From: Paragordius varius
Taxonomy: Eukaryota; Nematomorpha
Assembly (NCBI GenBank): GCA_964247055.1
Contig: OZ176053.1
Location: 11,098,001 to 11,162,000, forward strand
Length of the DNA: 64,000 nucleotides
Direction: 5' to 3'
The notes beneath the pieces were generated by a model, which was not told the DNA's origin, did no database searches, and worked only from the letters and a program-made list of their open reading frames with translations. Below, piece by piece: positions 38,701 to 50,029 of this stretch. Positions within the stretch are counted from its first letter, which is position 1. Each line of letters opens with the position of its first letter. The translations under genes were made by a program, and so were the position numbers.

Positions 38701-39725
38701 AAACTTTCCACTTTTGAGTCATGACATCAGAATAACGATTAAAATTCTGTTTTAAAATGCTTTTAAAATTGATTTGCATGTAAGGAACAATATGTTTTAG
38801 CAACAGTTTTTCTATATACAATTTCTGGAAACAACCGTTTTGTGGCCCTGATTCCGGTTCAACTATTTCAAGTATCGTCCGGGATATAAGAGCGTTAATG
38901 CAATATAACTTGCATTTAATATTACTATTTATTTGCAATTATGATTTCCTCGGACATTTAAACTTTTTAATATAGAAAATGTAGAATGCCCGAAAATGTT
39001 AAAAAAATATTTTAAATTTAAAAATAATTTTTGAGTTTTATTGTTGAACAATTTTTTTGCATTTATTTTCATTGTTATGGTTGGAAGGAGTTTGGTTGGA
39101 GTTAGACATAAAATATGTGGAAATTAATTAAGAAGAATATTTAAATTTAAAGTTCTGCACTTTTAAATTCTTTTTTTGATAATATTTAGTAAGTCGGGTT
39201 TTTACATGAATGCCATTAACACAAACAAATCATATAGATCAATTTAAATTTGCTTGAGAATTGCAGACTGCACTGCATATGAATCAAATTTAAAACACTT
39301 AAATCAAATAAATTCCATGTTATTTGATAAAATAAAAGTTAGTGTATGTAAAAAATATTCATAAATAATTATTTTTCTCAATATTTATTTTTAAAATGAC
39401 TGAGTCACCCAATCTATGAATATGTATATTAAATATTTGAATGTGTGCTGGAGTAATAATTGAGTTGAATATCCAATATTTTTTGGCGATAATCAAATTT
39501 TTTTGTAAAAACAGCCCTCGCAAAAAAACGTGGCCACCCATTATATATATAATAACATCTAAAATATAAATTAAACCTAAATTCTACAAATAAATTACCA
39601 TGCTATTAAAATTTATGATTTTTAAAATAATGGAAGAAATGCCAAATTATTTTAATTGATTCTACCTCTAAATCCAAAACAGATGGTTTTAATAATCTTC
39701 TACAAATAATTTATTTTATAGAATA

Positions 39726-40450
39726 CTAGCGTGAATCTCGTGCTGCTACGCAGCCCGAGGAAGTCCTTCGGACTTCTGGGGGGGGGGGGGGGGTTCGAAG
39801 TTTGGATTTGAATGGGTCTACCGTTTTTCCTGTAGATCACAAAGCCAGCATTTTCTATTTTTATAAATATATAGATTACCATAAATAATGTTTTAATATC
39901 CATATATCTTTTAACATGCTATACATATGATAGATACTCCTTACTCAGCAGCTATCATCAAAGAAACGCTTGACTAAAATTTTTGCCTTTTAACAGGGAA
40001 TACGTGGAATCTTTATTGAATTTTTACGGTCTCATACCTAGGGCGAAAAATCGATTTAAAAAATTATTTTTGTGGACTTTGTTTTTTGAAAAAGGTGGCA
40101 TTTTACGGGGGGAGCGGGTAAAAAGAGGGCCTAAATCAAAAAAGTGACTCGACTATGTTCGGCGCAATCGAAAATAAGTAAACAAAAATTATATTTAAAA
40201 TTGAATGGTCCAACACGTTCTCCGGAATATTGTCTCAAAGACACGATTTTGTGGACTTGTGTTTTCAAAAAAAAACCGATTTTCACACGGGGTGGGCCCG
40301 AACTGGGGGCCTATTTCAAAAAAAGGGCGAAGCTATTGTCAGGGCATTCATTAATGATTATATTTTTTCGAAGTTTGGATTTGAATGGGTCTACCGGTTT
40401 TCCTGTACCAGATCACAAAGCCAGCATTTTCCATTTTTATAATATATAGA
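39726..40450 (-). mobile_element. Composite non-autonomous Helitron-like element with intact 3' hairpin
   Basis: On the minus strand it runs from TCTATATATT at 40450 to CTAG at 39729-39726. The 3' end keeps a strong hairpin: CTCGGGCTGC, a three-base loop, then GCAGC and CGAG, followed by seven bases and CTAG. Like the copy at 8.1 kb it is a fusion of a short unit (39726-39875) and a longer one (39876-40450) with the same junction. A run of 16 G (39778-39793) lies in the short unit. Confidence 0.8.
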
Positions 40451-41199
40451 TTTTATGTGTAAAAGCGATAATACGGATCAATGGCAAACATTAATTAAAA
40501 ATTTTATATTAAGTATTCTCTTATCACGTTTATTTAAGACTTATTATTACTAAATATCTCAAAATGTGAACAAGAATTTTAATACGGTAATTTTCGGACC
40601 CAATATAATTATGTCCTCATCAATATTATATTTTTTCATTGGAAGATAGTAAATTTCGTCTATTCAATTGTCAAGTACAATATTTCTGGGCTAATTCATA
40701 AAACGCATTTTACAACTACCTTTTATAGTAATCCATGTCTCACAGGTTAACCTATGGAGATTAGTTATAATTTTTGTGGTAGTTTTGATTTTTTAAGTTC
40801 TCTAAAAATTGTCATTCTAAAATTTAGCCAATAGAAAAATAGCAAATTATGCGTATGGAAATCTTCCGGAAAAGATATTTTTAATTAAAACTAGTAATGG
40901 TAGGAAATTGATTTTTATGTTTGTAATATTTAAATTTCCTTTTTAAAAACATAGGGTGATGCGGAATACATCATATTTTTTATTGGTGCTAATTGCCTAT
41001 CACACTGATTAAATGGTTTATCCCAATTTTCAATTAAATTTTATGGCAAAAACTAGTGATTCATCAAACATATCATATATTTTTTATATAAAACATTATA
41101 AAAATTTATTTAACATTAATATAAATATTATACAATGGTAAAAAATCATTAACTAGATAATAATAAATCATTAAATTTCAAAATAATCTATGTTGTGTA

Positions 41200-42650
41200 A
41201 TGTGTGTGATGGTTGTTTGAAGTGAAAGGAAGATTGTAAGGTTGTGAGTAATGAAGGTGTTAGGTAGAGGAATGAATGGTGTAAGGTAAATCCAAAATTA
41301 TAAAGATAAAAGTGGAAATGGTATGTAAATGTTGATTGGTAAAAATAGAGATATGTGTTGAGGTAGGAGAATAGAGTTGATAAAAAAAATCAAAAAGCTT
41401 AGAAAAATAAAAAGGGTTGATGTATAATGAGCAATGTAGTATGAGTTGTAAGGTGAGATGATAAATGGTAAGTGTTTGGGTATTTGTGTGTGTTGATGTG
41501 GGAGATATAAAAGAGTAATATAAAAAATTCAAAATGTATGGGTGTGTAGGTTAAAAGAAGCTGTGGAGATAAATGATAGGTGATGCAAAGATTGAAGCAA
41601 TAGAAGGTAAGATTTGAGGTGATGTAAGTGAATATTGTAATCACTGATTAAAAATAAATTAAAAAAAGTATCCAAAAGTACAGATGATATGATGAGGTAA
41701 GATGTGTATAAATGTGTCGTATAAAAATGTAGGTGGTTTGGTAATGAAGGTATTAATGGTGTATGTAAAGTAAGGGTTAAAAAGTTAAAAAATAGTTGTA
41801 ATATAAAAAAAGTATCAAAAAAATAAAGATGATGTGATGAGGTGTGATATGTAAGTCCAATGTGTGGTTTATAAAGTGTAGGTGATTTGGTAACGTAGGT
41901 ATAAAAGCGTTGAAGTAAGGGGTTATAATATAAATCCAAAAATAGAATCGTCAGTTGTGTGATGTATTAGATGAGGTGTAGTGTATAATAAGTGGTGGAT
42001 GAATCAGTAGTGAAGATATTCAAGTTTTGAGATGTAAGGGTTAAAAGTAATCAAAATAGTTGTAATATAGGAATTATCCAAAAAAGAATAATATATGATG
42101 AGGTGTGATATGCAAGTATGATGTGTGGTAAATAAATTGTAGGGAATTGGTAACGAATGTAAAAAGTAAAGGTTATAAAGTAAAAAGTATGTCAGGAAGT
42201 GACATGTAAGTGTAATGTGTGGTATGTGTAGGGGATTTGGTTAAGAATGTATAAGATGTGTTGAGGTAAAGTAAGGATGGAATAGATGAATAAATATTTT
42301 TAGTATAAAAAGTATCCAAAAATGCAAAGATAAGGTATGATGAGGTGTGTAAAATGTAAGATAAGTTGTAGGGTAAAATAAATGATGGGTGATTTGTTAA
42401 GGAGGAAGCAAGGATCAAAAAAAATGTAATGAGGTGATGTGATAGTATAAATAAATTGAAAAATGTTTTAATATAAAATGATGATAAAAAAATAAATATA
42501 TAATATGTAAGGTGATAGGTGATAGGTGTGAGAGGGTGTATGTAAAGTATGTGGTGTGTATGATTGGGTGAGTAAATGTGGATGTTGATATGAGAGAAGT
42601 GGAATAAAAGTAGTAGAAGAAATGTAAAATGTATAAAATACAATTTATAT
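41200..42650. repeat. C-poor degenerate satellite, copy B
   Basis: Near-identical partner of 31800-33300, with the same units and near-absence of C on the plus strand, and small length differences. A (TA)/(GATA) microsatellite follows near 42650-42690. Open frames of 81-191 codons on the minus strand are by-products of base composition. Confidence 0.8.
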
Positions 42651-42875
42651 ATTATATATATATATATATAGATATAGATATATAAATGTAATATAAATGT
42701 TGAATGATTGGTGTTGTAATATAAGGGCCAATCATTCTTTTCATACATCTATCTCCCAATACGTCGACGCTATATTAAAAAATAAATTAATAAATTGAAC
42801 TAACTTTTATAATTTATGACCCTTTTTGTGGTATAATAAAGCTGCGTCTTATTGATAAAACATGCGATATAATTT

Positions 42876-45081
42876 TTAAATAAAAGAAAAATAATTTTGC
42901 AATTTACTGTATGTTTCGCGCAACAAACGCTTTTCATCCCCACATGTGCTATCCTCGCACTCCATTAAATTTATTTCTGGAAAGCCTGATTCAGAAGGCG
43001 GTTCTTCACATGGTGATGGTGTCCATGTAAAATACTGAAGTGTTTCACAGAAAGTAACTCTTTTTGGAATGTTTGGTTCTATAATAAAGGAATCAATTTT
43101 TGAATGGGGAGAGATATAAAATTAGCGTGATAATTGATGGTGCATTATTTTTACAACTGTTGTTTAAGAAAATTTAAACAATTTTGATGTTTACTGATAC
43201 ATTTAAAAATATTTCGTAATTTTTACCCTAAGATTACATATTAATTTTTTATTACCGTTTGATTCGGCCAGAACACCATCTTTCTCGCTTGTGGTATCCT
43301 CGCCTATTGAATTCGCTTCTGGCCAGCTAGGATCTGGATAAAAAAGTTCCCCAATAGGTGAGACTGGTGTCCAACAAAAAAACTCAAGCTCATCATTGAA
43401 AACGACCCTTTTTGGTATAAGTGGTTCTAATTTTACAAATTTATAATTTTTACAAAGGGTTGGTGCATTAGTTGAATAAACTAATATATTAAATCATTAA
43501 GAACTATAATAGTGTTTTAAATACCCGTTTCACATGCATTTGGGCTTTTCATGTTAGACTTCTTCTTTTGAAACGCATAAGGCTTTCCTGGACCCACTAT
43601 TAATAATAAAATAACGGTAAAACAAAAAAAGATTTGCAGTATTTGTTTTAAGTATTAATATAAAATAAAGTATTATATTATTTTTTTGTCAATTATTATT
43701 TTAAGAAAAATCATTCGAAAATAATTTATATACCATTCAAAGCTTCTTCATCCTGCGCTCCAAAACAAGGAAATACACGCATCAACCATTTCAATATTTC
43801 TGTTAAAAATATATATTATAATTAATTTATTTTGTCTAAAAAGATTAAATTTCTTGGTTTTTCATTAAACTATAGGTATTTTAGGGTTATTGGAAATAGA
43901 ATAAAGGTAATAAGATTATTATTTTATTCCATTTTGTAATTTACTTAACTCTCTTTTTAATGATTTACCAGTAAATTTGTTATAGATGAACTTTTAATTA
44001 TCTATGTTTCTATATTCTAGACAAAAATATTAAATTAAAAAGCTTTTAACGGACGCAAAGATTTTATCACAAAGACAGAAGTCACAAATATTTTAAATTA
44101 CAGCTACTAAAACGTTTAAACATTAATTTTAGTATAACTTTTATTAGTTATAAAATAAGTAGCTTTTCGATTCTAGAATCAATGAGGTTTTTAACATGAT
44201 TGTTTTATGTGGGGTTAGATTAAATATATATAGTAACGAAAAACAATAGGATTGACATTCAAGCCCTTTAATTTAATATAAAATCTCATAATTTTAGCGG
44301 TCAAAATCAATTACACTTAACCAATTTTCTAAATAGTGATTGAAAATTTTCAATGATTTAAAATTAATTAAATAAAAGTAACGAATGTCTGTATAAAATT
44401 ATTTAGCTATATCATTATCTGACCTATTCGTTTTGCAATTATGATAATAAACTAGTACACAAAAATCTTTGAAATTGGGTTTATTGCTTATTTAAAGACT
44501 TAGGCTATAATACGATGAATGGATTTAAGAAAACAAAAAACATTTATGCTAATTATCTAAAACATTGTAAGCTTGAATGGTTGGATTAACAGACTTTGGA
44601 TTTAGCAAACCTCAAAAACACTATTTGCATAAATTAAAAAAATTGCAACATGTATGTTTTGACTTTTTAAAGCACTTAGTCAATTTAAAAATTGAATAAA
44701 AGCGCATTTCATGTTATATTTTATAACCTAATTATTTATAAACAGCTGTCCTGCGGATTTCGTTCATTACATTTATATTTCTTATATGGCGTTTTACCGG
44801 CATTATCGAAAACCCGTCTTTCAGTGCTAACATTTTATTTCAAAAACGGAACGGAACCCGAAATTTGACAAATTATATGAGATATTTTGTAGCTCAAGTA
44901 AATGTAGGCGATATGACCATACATATATTAACATAAATGAATATATATTGAATATGTAAGGCCCTTTTCATTTATGGATACAATTGTATGGTATTATATG
45001 TCAAAATACAAATAATTGCAATTTACCTGTTCCAATCACTCTTTTGTCGCAATTTTTCTTCTTTTTACTCCAAAAATTCAT
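42876..45081 (-). CDS. Small double-KRVxF protein, copy B
   Basis: Five exons in phase: 45081-45027, 43799-43734, 43596-43525, 43426-43256, 43078-42876, giving 188 residues. Exons 1 and 2 are identical or nearly so to copy A at protein level (one change, FGAPDEE to FGAQDEE). Exon 3 has diverged most (VGPGKPYAFQKKKSNMKS). Exon 4 has lost one codon in frame (NSIECEDNT becomes NSIGEDTT). Exon 5 changes GEEKCLL to GDEKRLL. Both KRVVF and KRVTF are kept. Every indel in coding sequence preserves the frame, so both copies look functional. The role as a phosphatase-docking protein is inference. Confidence 0.7.
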
Positions 45082-45839
45082 GGTAATGTTTTGATTTTTA
45101 TTCAAAATAAATTTTAATGTATAAAATAAATTTTGTAATTCGATTGTTAATATTTTAAAATAGAACAGGCATTCTAAAATTTATACAATGTTACACTATT
45201 GATTTGGTTTATAGAATTAGACAATTATTTAAATAAAAATAGGCATACAATATAAAATATATCATCTCTATATGACGTTGAAACTTAATCAATGTAGCTT
45301 AATATTTTGTCTTATGTTTTTATAAATATTTAAATGAACTATAATAGATGAAATTTTCGTTACCAAGGGCCTAAAAAGTTTATAAAAAGATGTATTTCGA
45401 AATACACCCGAGTGCGTACAGATACGACCTCGGACATCCAGATAAGAGGGACCTAATTTAACTTTAGGTTTTAATATTTATTACCCTAAGTGCCGTTACC
45501 TTAAAAACTAGGTTTTATCTATAATTATAAATTTAATTAACCCAATACAAGTAATAAGGTGTTTCAAAAGTGTTACAAAAGTGTATATAAGTGTCCAAGA
45601 TGTGGCCCGCGAAAAATTTCAGATTGCTAAATAAAGTCTACAATTATGAAATTATGGTCGCAAAATCTTGATATTTATTAAATTAATTTTCTGAGTTGTC
45701 TTTCTAATTAGCAATAAACTAGCAAAAATTAGTGAAATAAATAGTGGTTATTTTTTGGCATTTTTTCACAGGCTTATGTTTAAAATGTAATAAATATTTA
45801 TTTATGCCTCTATATTTTTATAAAGGCTTTTTGTATTAA

Positions 45840-46390
45840 ATAAAAAATGGTGTACAATGCTTTTGACTTTTTTTAGAGCACTTAATAATTTGGTAAATTA
45901 AATAAGAGTTTTAACCGCCTACTTCATATTTTAAATATTAAAATATTTTTTAAACAGCTGTTGCACATTGTTTTTTACACTTTATGACGACAATTTTCGG
46001 ATACTCAAAACCCATCTTTCACTTTTCTTTTATTTTAAGTTTTCCAAAGCAAAGCGGAACCCAAAATTATCATGATTTATATTGTAAAGTTTAAGTAAAC
46101 ATAGAGACCTGGTTTCTAATGACCATATATTAAATTAGGTTTAATTGAAATTATGATGGCCCTTTTTAATTGGGTAAATCAATTGTATACAGAGATATGT
46201 TAAAATCCAATAATTGCAATTTACCTGTTCCAATCACTCTTCTTTTGCAATTTTTCTTCTTTTTCCAAAAATTCATGACAATGTTTATGTTTTTTTATTT
46301 AACAAATAAGTTTTATTGAATAAAATAAGTTTTGTAATTCGATTGTTGATTTATTAAAATAGAACACGTATATATGATTTATATGACATT
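45840..46390 (-). repeat. Third, older copy of the double-KRVxF 5' region
   Basis: About 550 bp resembles 35.2-35.76 and 44.65-45.17 kb but is more diverged: AACAGCTGTTGCACATTG, AAAACCCATCTTTCA, TTGCAATTTACCTGTTCCAA and AATTCGATTGTTGATTTATT are shared. It contains only the promoter-proximal part and the first exon of the gene. Confidence 0.75.
46225..46276 (-). CDS. Orphan first exon of the double-KRVxF family
   Basis: Reads MNFWKKKKNCKRRVIGT, then a phase-1 donor (ACAG then GTAAAT), one codon shorter than exon 1 of copies A and B. No matching exons 2-5 lie between it and copy B exon 1 at 45081. Its donor phase would allow splicing to copy B exon 2 at 43799, so it may be an alternative first exon, or a remnant of a third tandem copy. 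Confidence 0.5.
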
Positions 46391-46399
46391 TCTAAAAAT

Positions 46400-48200
46400 T
46401 ATATGTTAACCCATTGGTTTAATTTATAGAATTATATTAAATAAACTTATCGTACACTGGACACTTACTAAAAGTAGCATATACTTTTGTGTGAACATTT
46501 GGGAAATTCCTAATAATTAAAATTAGGAATAAGGTATGGTCAGCCTTCCATTGATCCTGCCATGGAATTTGGTATATCCAAGTTTTTACCTATAAGGTTT
46601 TAGTTCTAAGATGTATGAAAGGTTTGCATTTATTTTATGGTTTTTTATGTTGTTTTTAAAAGATCCGAATTATACCTCAAAAAAAATGCTGTTGTCAATA
46701 ATACTGATTTAGATGCGTGATTTAAAAAAATAAGTTATAAAAAAAAATACGGCTCGCTACTATTTATAGATGCTAGCCAAACTCATTACTGTTTAAAAAT
46801 TGGCTATTGATGCGGCAGCACTTACTCATTTTTATGGTATATTTTAATACTATAAAGATCATATTTTTGATCTTATATTTTTATATAATTTTTTTGATTT
46901 ATAAAAGTTTGTATATACAGTCGACAAAAAATCTGATGTTTCAGGATTAGTATGGTGTTTTGGGTTTGGGTCTTACAAGTAATTTGATAAATTTTTATCT
47001 TTGAAGAAAACTGGCTCATAAATATAACATGGCAATTACGCACATTTTTGTAAATAAGTATTTGGTCAAAAGTTATATGCTCTACCTAAATATCATCAAA
47101 TTATAAAGTACATATAAAGAGAATAAACAATATTTTGATGAAATTTTAATTTTAAGTGTGACGAAAAGTCCTTGCCTTTAAAATGGGGGAGTTCTCCTAA
47201 AATAAACGCGAAAATGCAGAATTGTAAGTTAAGAATAAATATTCTAAATTATAACATAAAAAAATGCTTTTTCACAAAATCATAATTTTTGCCTAAAAAT
47301 TTAATATACTGTAAAATTTTCGAGATTTATGGTATTTGGAAGTAATAGGGTAACGGTAAATAACGTTTTAATAATTAAAACGGTTTTTTATGTAATTAGA
47401 TGATGCTAAACATTTTTATCAAGAAAAAATTTAAATTTAGTGTTTGTTAACTTGCAAATTTGGGTAAAATTTGAACACTTTATATTTAGCATATATTTTA
47501 AAAAGAACGAATATTATAAATAATAATCGAGATTGAAATGTTCAAATAAAAATTATCTAGAAATAGTGTTTTTGTCATATAATAAAAGCGTATTTATATG
47601 GTTTGCATCTTACCTCAATACAGGATCAAGTATTCTTCAAATATTTTGTTAAAATTAAATTTTTGAATACTTATTTCCCAAATATTCCCTTTTGATGCAA
47701 TACTAGCACATCTTTATTTTAATTGCAAAATCCGGACATTTTGTCTTTATTACAACTTATATTTACAAGAGGGAAAAAATTTTGCTATTTTGAGGTCCAA
47801 CAAATTTTTTTTTTAATATTATTTTGTTTTATGTGTTATAATATTTTTTAGCAACATTTTTCACCAAAAAATTATTTAAAACTTTTTTTTGATATGCACT
47901 TACCACAAAGTGTAAATAACTTTGGGCCAAACCAAAAGCAACCTGATAATACCGATACATCTTATCAGAATATATGTATTTCAGGATTTTTTTCTTTGGA
48001 CATTGTGTTAGATAAACATCAAGATAAAAGACAAATAGCATAAATTTTTTTATTTTTTCCATATATATAATCGCCGTTTTTTTCTTTTAATATTATTTTT
48101 AAATTTGTCATTAATATCTTGAAGTATTTAGAGTATATAATAAATTACACATCTGCTGTGTCTTTTATTAAACAAAAATCTGGATTTTCACACTCTCCTC
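46400..48200. other. No gene recognised
   Basis: A+T-rich region upstream of MIF. An open frame on the minus strand at 48062-47829 contains YQVAFGLAQSYLHFV followed by a good donor (GTAAGT), but nothing else supports an exon. MIF promoter elements are not identifiable. Confidence 0.4.
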
Positions 48201-48207
48201 TGCTAAC

Positions 48208-48598
48208 ATGCCCATCCTCACCTTGTACACTAATTTACATAAAGAGAAAATTCCAACGACTTTAACAAGTGAATTATCTGCTCTCATAGAAAAATGTTTG
48301 AACAAACCCGAATCGGTATAAGATTTTTACAATACTAGTATATATGCGTAATAGTTATACCAGATTGTAACATGATATTTGGTGGAAGTCATGAGCCATG
48401 TGGAATTATTAACTTAACATCTATTGGACAATTGGGTCGTAATAATAAATCACATTCACAAAATATTTCGCAATTTATTGAACATAAATTGGGTATATCA
48501 CCCTCTCGGTAAATATTAAATATAATCGTAGAATGTACATTAATTTTTATGATTCTCATCCTAATGATATTGGCTACAATGGTTCTACATTTGGATGA
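48208..48598 (+). CDS. MIF: Macrophage migration inhibitory factor homologue
   Basis: Three exons: 48208-48315, 48339-48508, 48532-48598, separated by two 23-nt introns (GTATAA...CTAG and GTAAAT...GTAG). The product is 114 residues, against 115 with Met in human, and aligns without gaps across both junctions: NKPES joins YICVIVIP, and SPSR joins MYINFYD. Pro2 (the catalytic base of MIF tautomerases), the active-site Lys (NKPE), Ile (TSIGQ), and Tyr/Asn (MYINFYD) are kept. The vertebrate CxxC motif is not: the second Cys is absent (EPCGIINL). MIF is a secreted-type cytokine/tautomerase homotrimer without signal peptide. It ends 21 bp from the stop of the opposing GPCR gene. Confidence 0.93.
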
Positions 48599-48613
48599 TA
48601 TGGCCATCTTCTT

Positions 48614-48631
48614 AATTATTTAAAAATAATT
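48614..48631. promoter_or_regulatory. Palindrome between convergent MIF and GPCR genes
   Basis: AATTATTTAAAAATAATT is an inverted repeat with 8-bp arms around a two-base centre. It overlaps the GPCR stop codon and begins 15 bp after the MIF stop. It could be read the same way from both strands as a 3'-end signal; that role is inference. Confidence 0.3.
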
Positions 48632-50026
48632 CCATATGGATGAAAAAAATGTTTTAATTTTACTCTTTATTCTTGTGTCAGTAAATATTGCAATATAACA
48701 CAATACTGCTACAAATAGTGAATCGAGGTTTTCTAAATAACCATCGATTTTTATGAGATTTGTTATTTTTTTTCTGTATAATTCTTCATAGTTGTTTATT
48801 TCAGAAGGAATTACGTTCCACACATGTTTGTCTAAACAAGTAACGTTAATATATGAGGACTGATTATCCATGATTTTGCATAATTCTGGCATATCGATGA
48901 GTAGTTTTTCGGTTTCTTTGTTATTGTATTGCCTAGTAAGATAAATTTTGGGGGCAAAAGTTCTTATATAATGTTTTCTCATAAAAATTGTAATTGATGT
49001 TGGAGTGTAGCAGAGCAAAAATAATAGGAGGTACAAAATTGATGAGATATTTTTAATAACATAACCTCTGATATGTTTTTTTCGATTACCTACTCCCCTA
49101 ATATTGGAATTGTTTATGGATTCATTCATATCATAAATGGATTGCCTGCTTACATTACCAATGTCGCTGATTTTATTAGTTTTTATATTTGGTTTTTGTA
49201 TTATAGATAATTCTTTATTTTGGACCAATTTATGGTCAAAAAATGCATTCTCTGCTCCATGTGATGACGGTGTCACACGTCTTATTTTCATTTTAATTTG
49301 TTGTATGCGTTCTTTTTTAGATAAAAATTTGCTTAAAGATATTGTGATATTTACTACCAGGAACAGTATTATAAGAGACGGTATCATGCAAAACAATACT
49401 TCACTTATAACTTCCATGTTTATTCTCCAGGTATCTGTTAAACTTGGTAAACCAATTATTTGACGGTAATACATAGTTCGTTGTTTTTTAATATCCCAAC
49501 ATTCCAGAAATTCGTAGTATTTGTCGGTCATAAAAGAAAATACAGTGATAGCTCCAATTAAGACCCAGGGTAAAAGATGTTTATACTTTCGACTCTGATA
49601 CTTGATTAGACCGTGGGGATTATTGATAGATAGATAACGGTTGTAAAGGAGAAAACATAGCAAAACACCCGACGTATCATTGAAAATAGAATACAGAATC
49701 CATTGATACCGTGTTATAAATACTAACCATCTCCTGTTTTCCACAAAAATTTCGATCCTAGTATCATGAATCAACATTGATAGCAATCGCAAAGAATCTA
49801 TTATACATCCAATCATATTACATATCATGATCCAAGATAAAAAATAGTCATGAAGTGTTGTACTTTTCAACCGCTTTATAATAAGGAGTACGGTTAAATT
49901 TGCAAAAATGCCTGTTAACACCAACGGTGTTGTAATATAGCGTTCGATAATGTTGAGAATGGGATCAAAATCGATCTCAGTAAGATTAGATGAGCAGATA
50001 GTTTTAACATTTAGATTCTCTGACAT
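48620..50026 (-). CDS. Rhodopsin-class GPCR, peptide-receptor-like
   Basis: Single open frame of 468 residues from an ATG, without introns. Seven hydrophobic segments lie near residues 31-51, 61-84, 104-128, 150-168, 204-231, 313-339 and 423-440. The third ends in NRYLSINNPHG, the place of the DRY motif. Segment 6 has LLCYTPTSI. Segment 7 (LFVAVLCYIAIFTD) lacks a normal NPxxY. The loop between segments 5 and 6 is about 80 residues, basic, with Ser/Thr; the outer loop between 6 and 7 is also about 80 residues, which is unusually long. Potential N-glycosylation sites are at NLT (near 14) and NQS/NVT near 400. Overall pattern suggests the FMRFamide/neuropeptide receptor group; the ligand cannot be told. 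Confidence 0.75.
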   Translation of the reverse strand: MSENLNVKTICSSNLTEIDFDPILNIIERYITTPLVLTGIFANLTVLLIIKRLKSTTLHDYFLSWIMICNMIGCIIDSLRLLSMLIHDTRIEIFVENRRWLVFITRYQWILYSIFNDTSGVLLCFLLYNRYLSINNPHGLIKYQSRKYKHLLPWVLIGAITVFSFMTDKYYEFLECWDIKKQRTMYYRQIIGLPSLTDTWRINMEVISEVLFCMIPSLIILFLVVNITISLSKFLSKKERIQQIKMKIRRVTPSSHGAENAFFDHKLVQNKELSIIQKPNIKTNKISDIGNVSRQSIYDMNESINNSNIRGVGNRKKHIRGYVIKNISSILYLLLFLLCYTPTSITIFMRKHYIRTFAPKIYLTRQYNNKETEKLLIDMPELCKIMDNQSSYINVTCLDKHVWNVIPSEINNYEELYRKKITNLIKIDGYLENLDSLFVAVLCYIAIFTDTRIKSKIKTFFSSIWNYF

Positions 50027-50029
50027 AGT

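Larger units (their letters stand above)
39250..45330. repeat. Segmental duplication, copy B
   Basis: Counterpart of 28558-35960 in direct orientation, starting near TTGAGAATTGCA at about 39254. It carries a different, smaller Helitron-like insertion (39726-40450) close to the place where copy A carries its 2-kb one. Its gene and satellite are retained. Small insertions and deletions separate the copies, mainly in introns and the satellite. Confidence 0.85.

Noticed and set aside
41260-42748. Minus-strand open frames up to 191 codons
   Set aside because: Same satellite, second copy; composition artefact.
47829-48062. Minus frame with GLAQSYLHFV and a GTAAGT donor
   Set aside because: No partner exon, no family match; Lys/Tyr-rich composition is expected of random A+T-rich DNA.
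48389-48607. 72-codon Cys-containing minus frame downstream of the GPCR
   Set aside because: It is antisense to MIF exons 2 and 3, which match a conserved family over their full length.
49137-49463. 108-codon plus-strand frame
   Set aside because: Antisense to the GPCR coding sequence.
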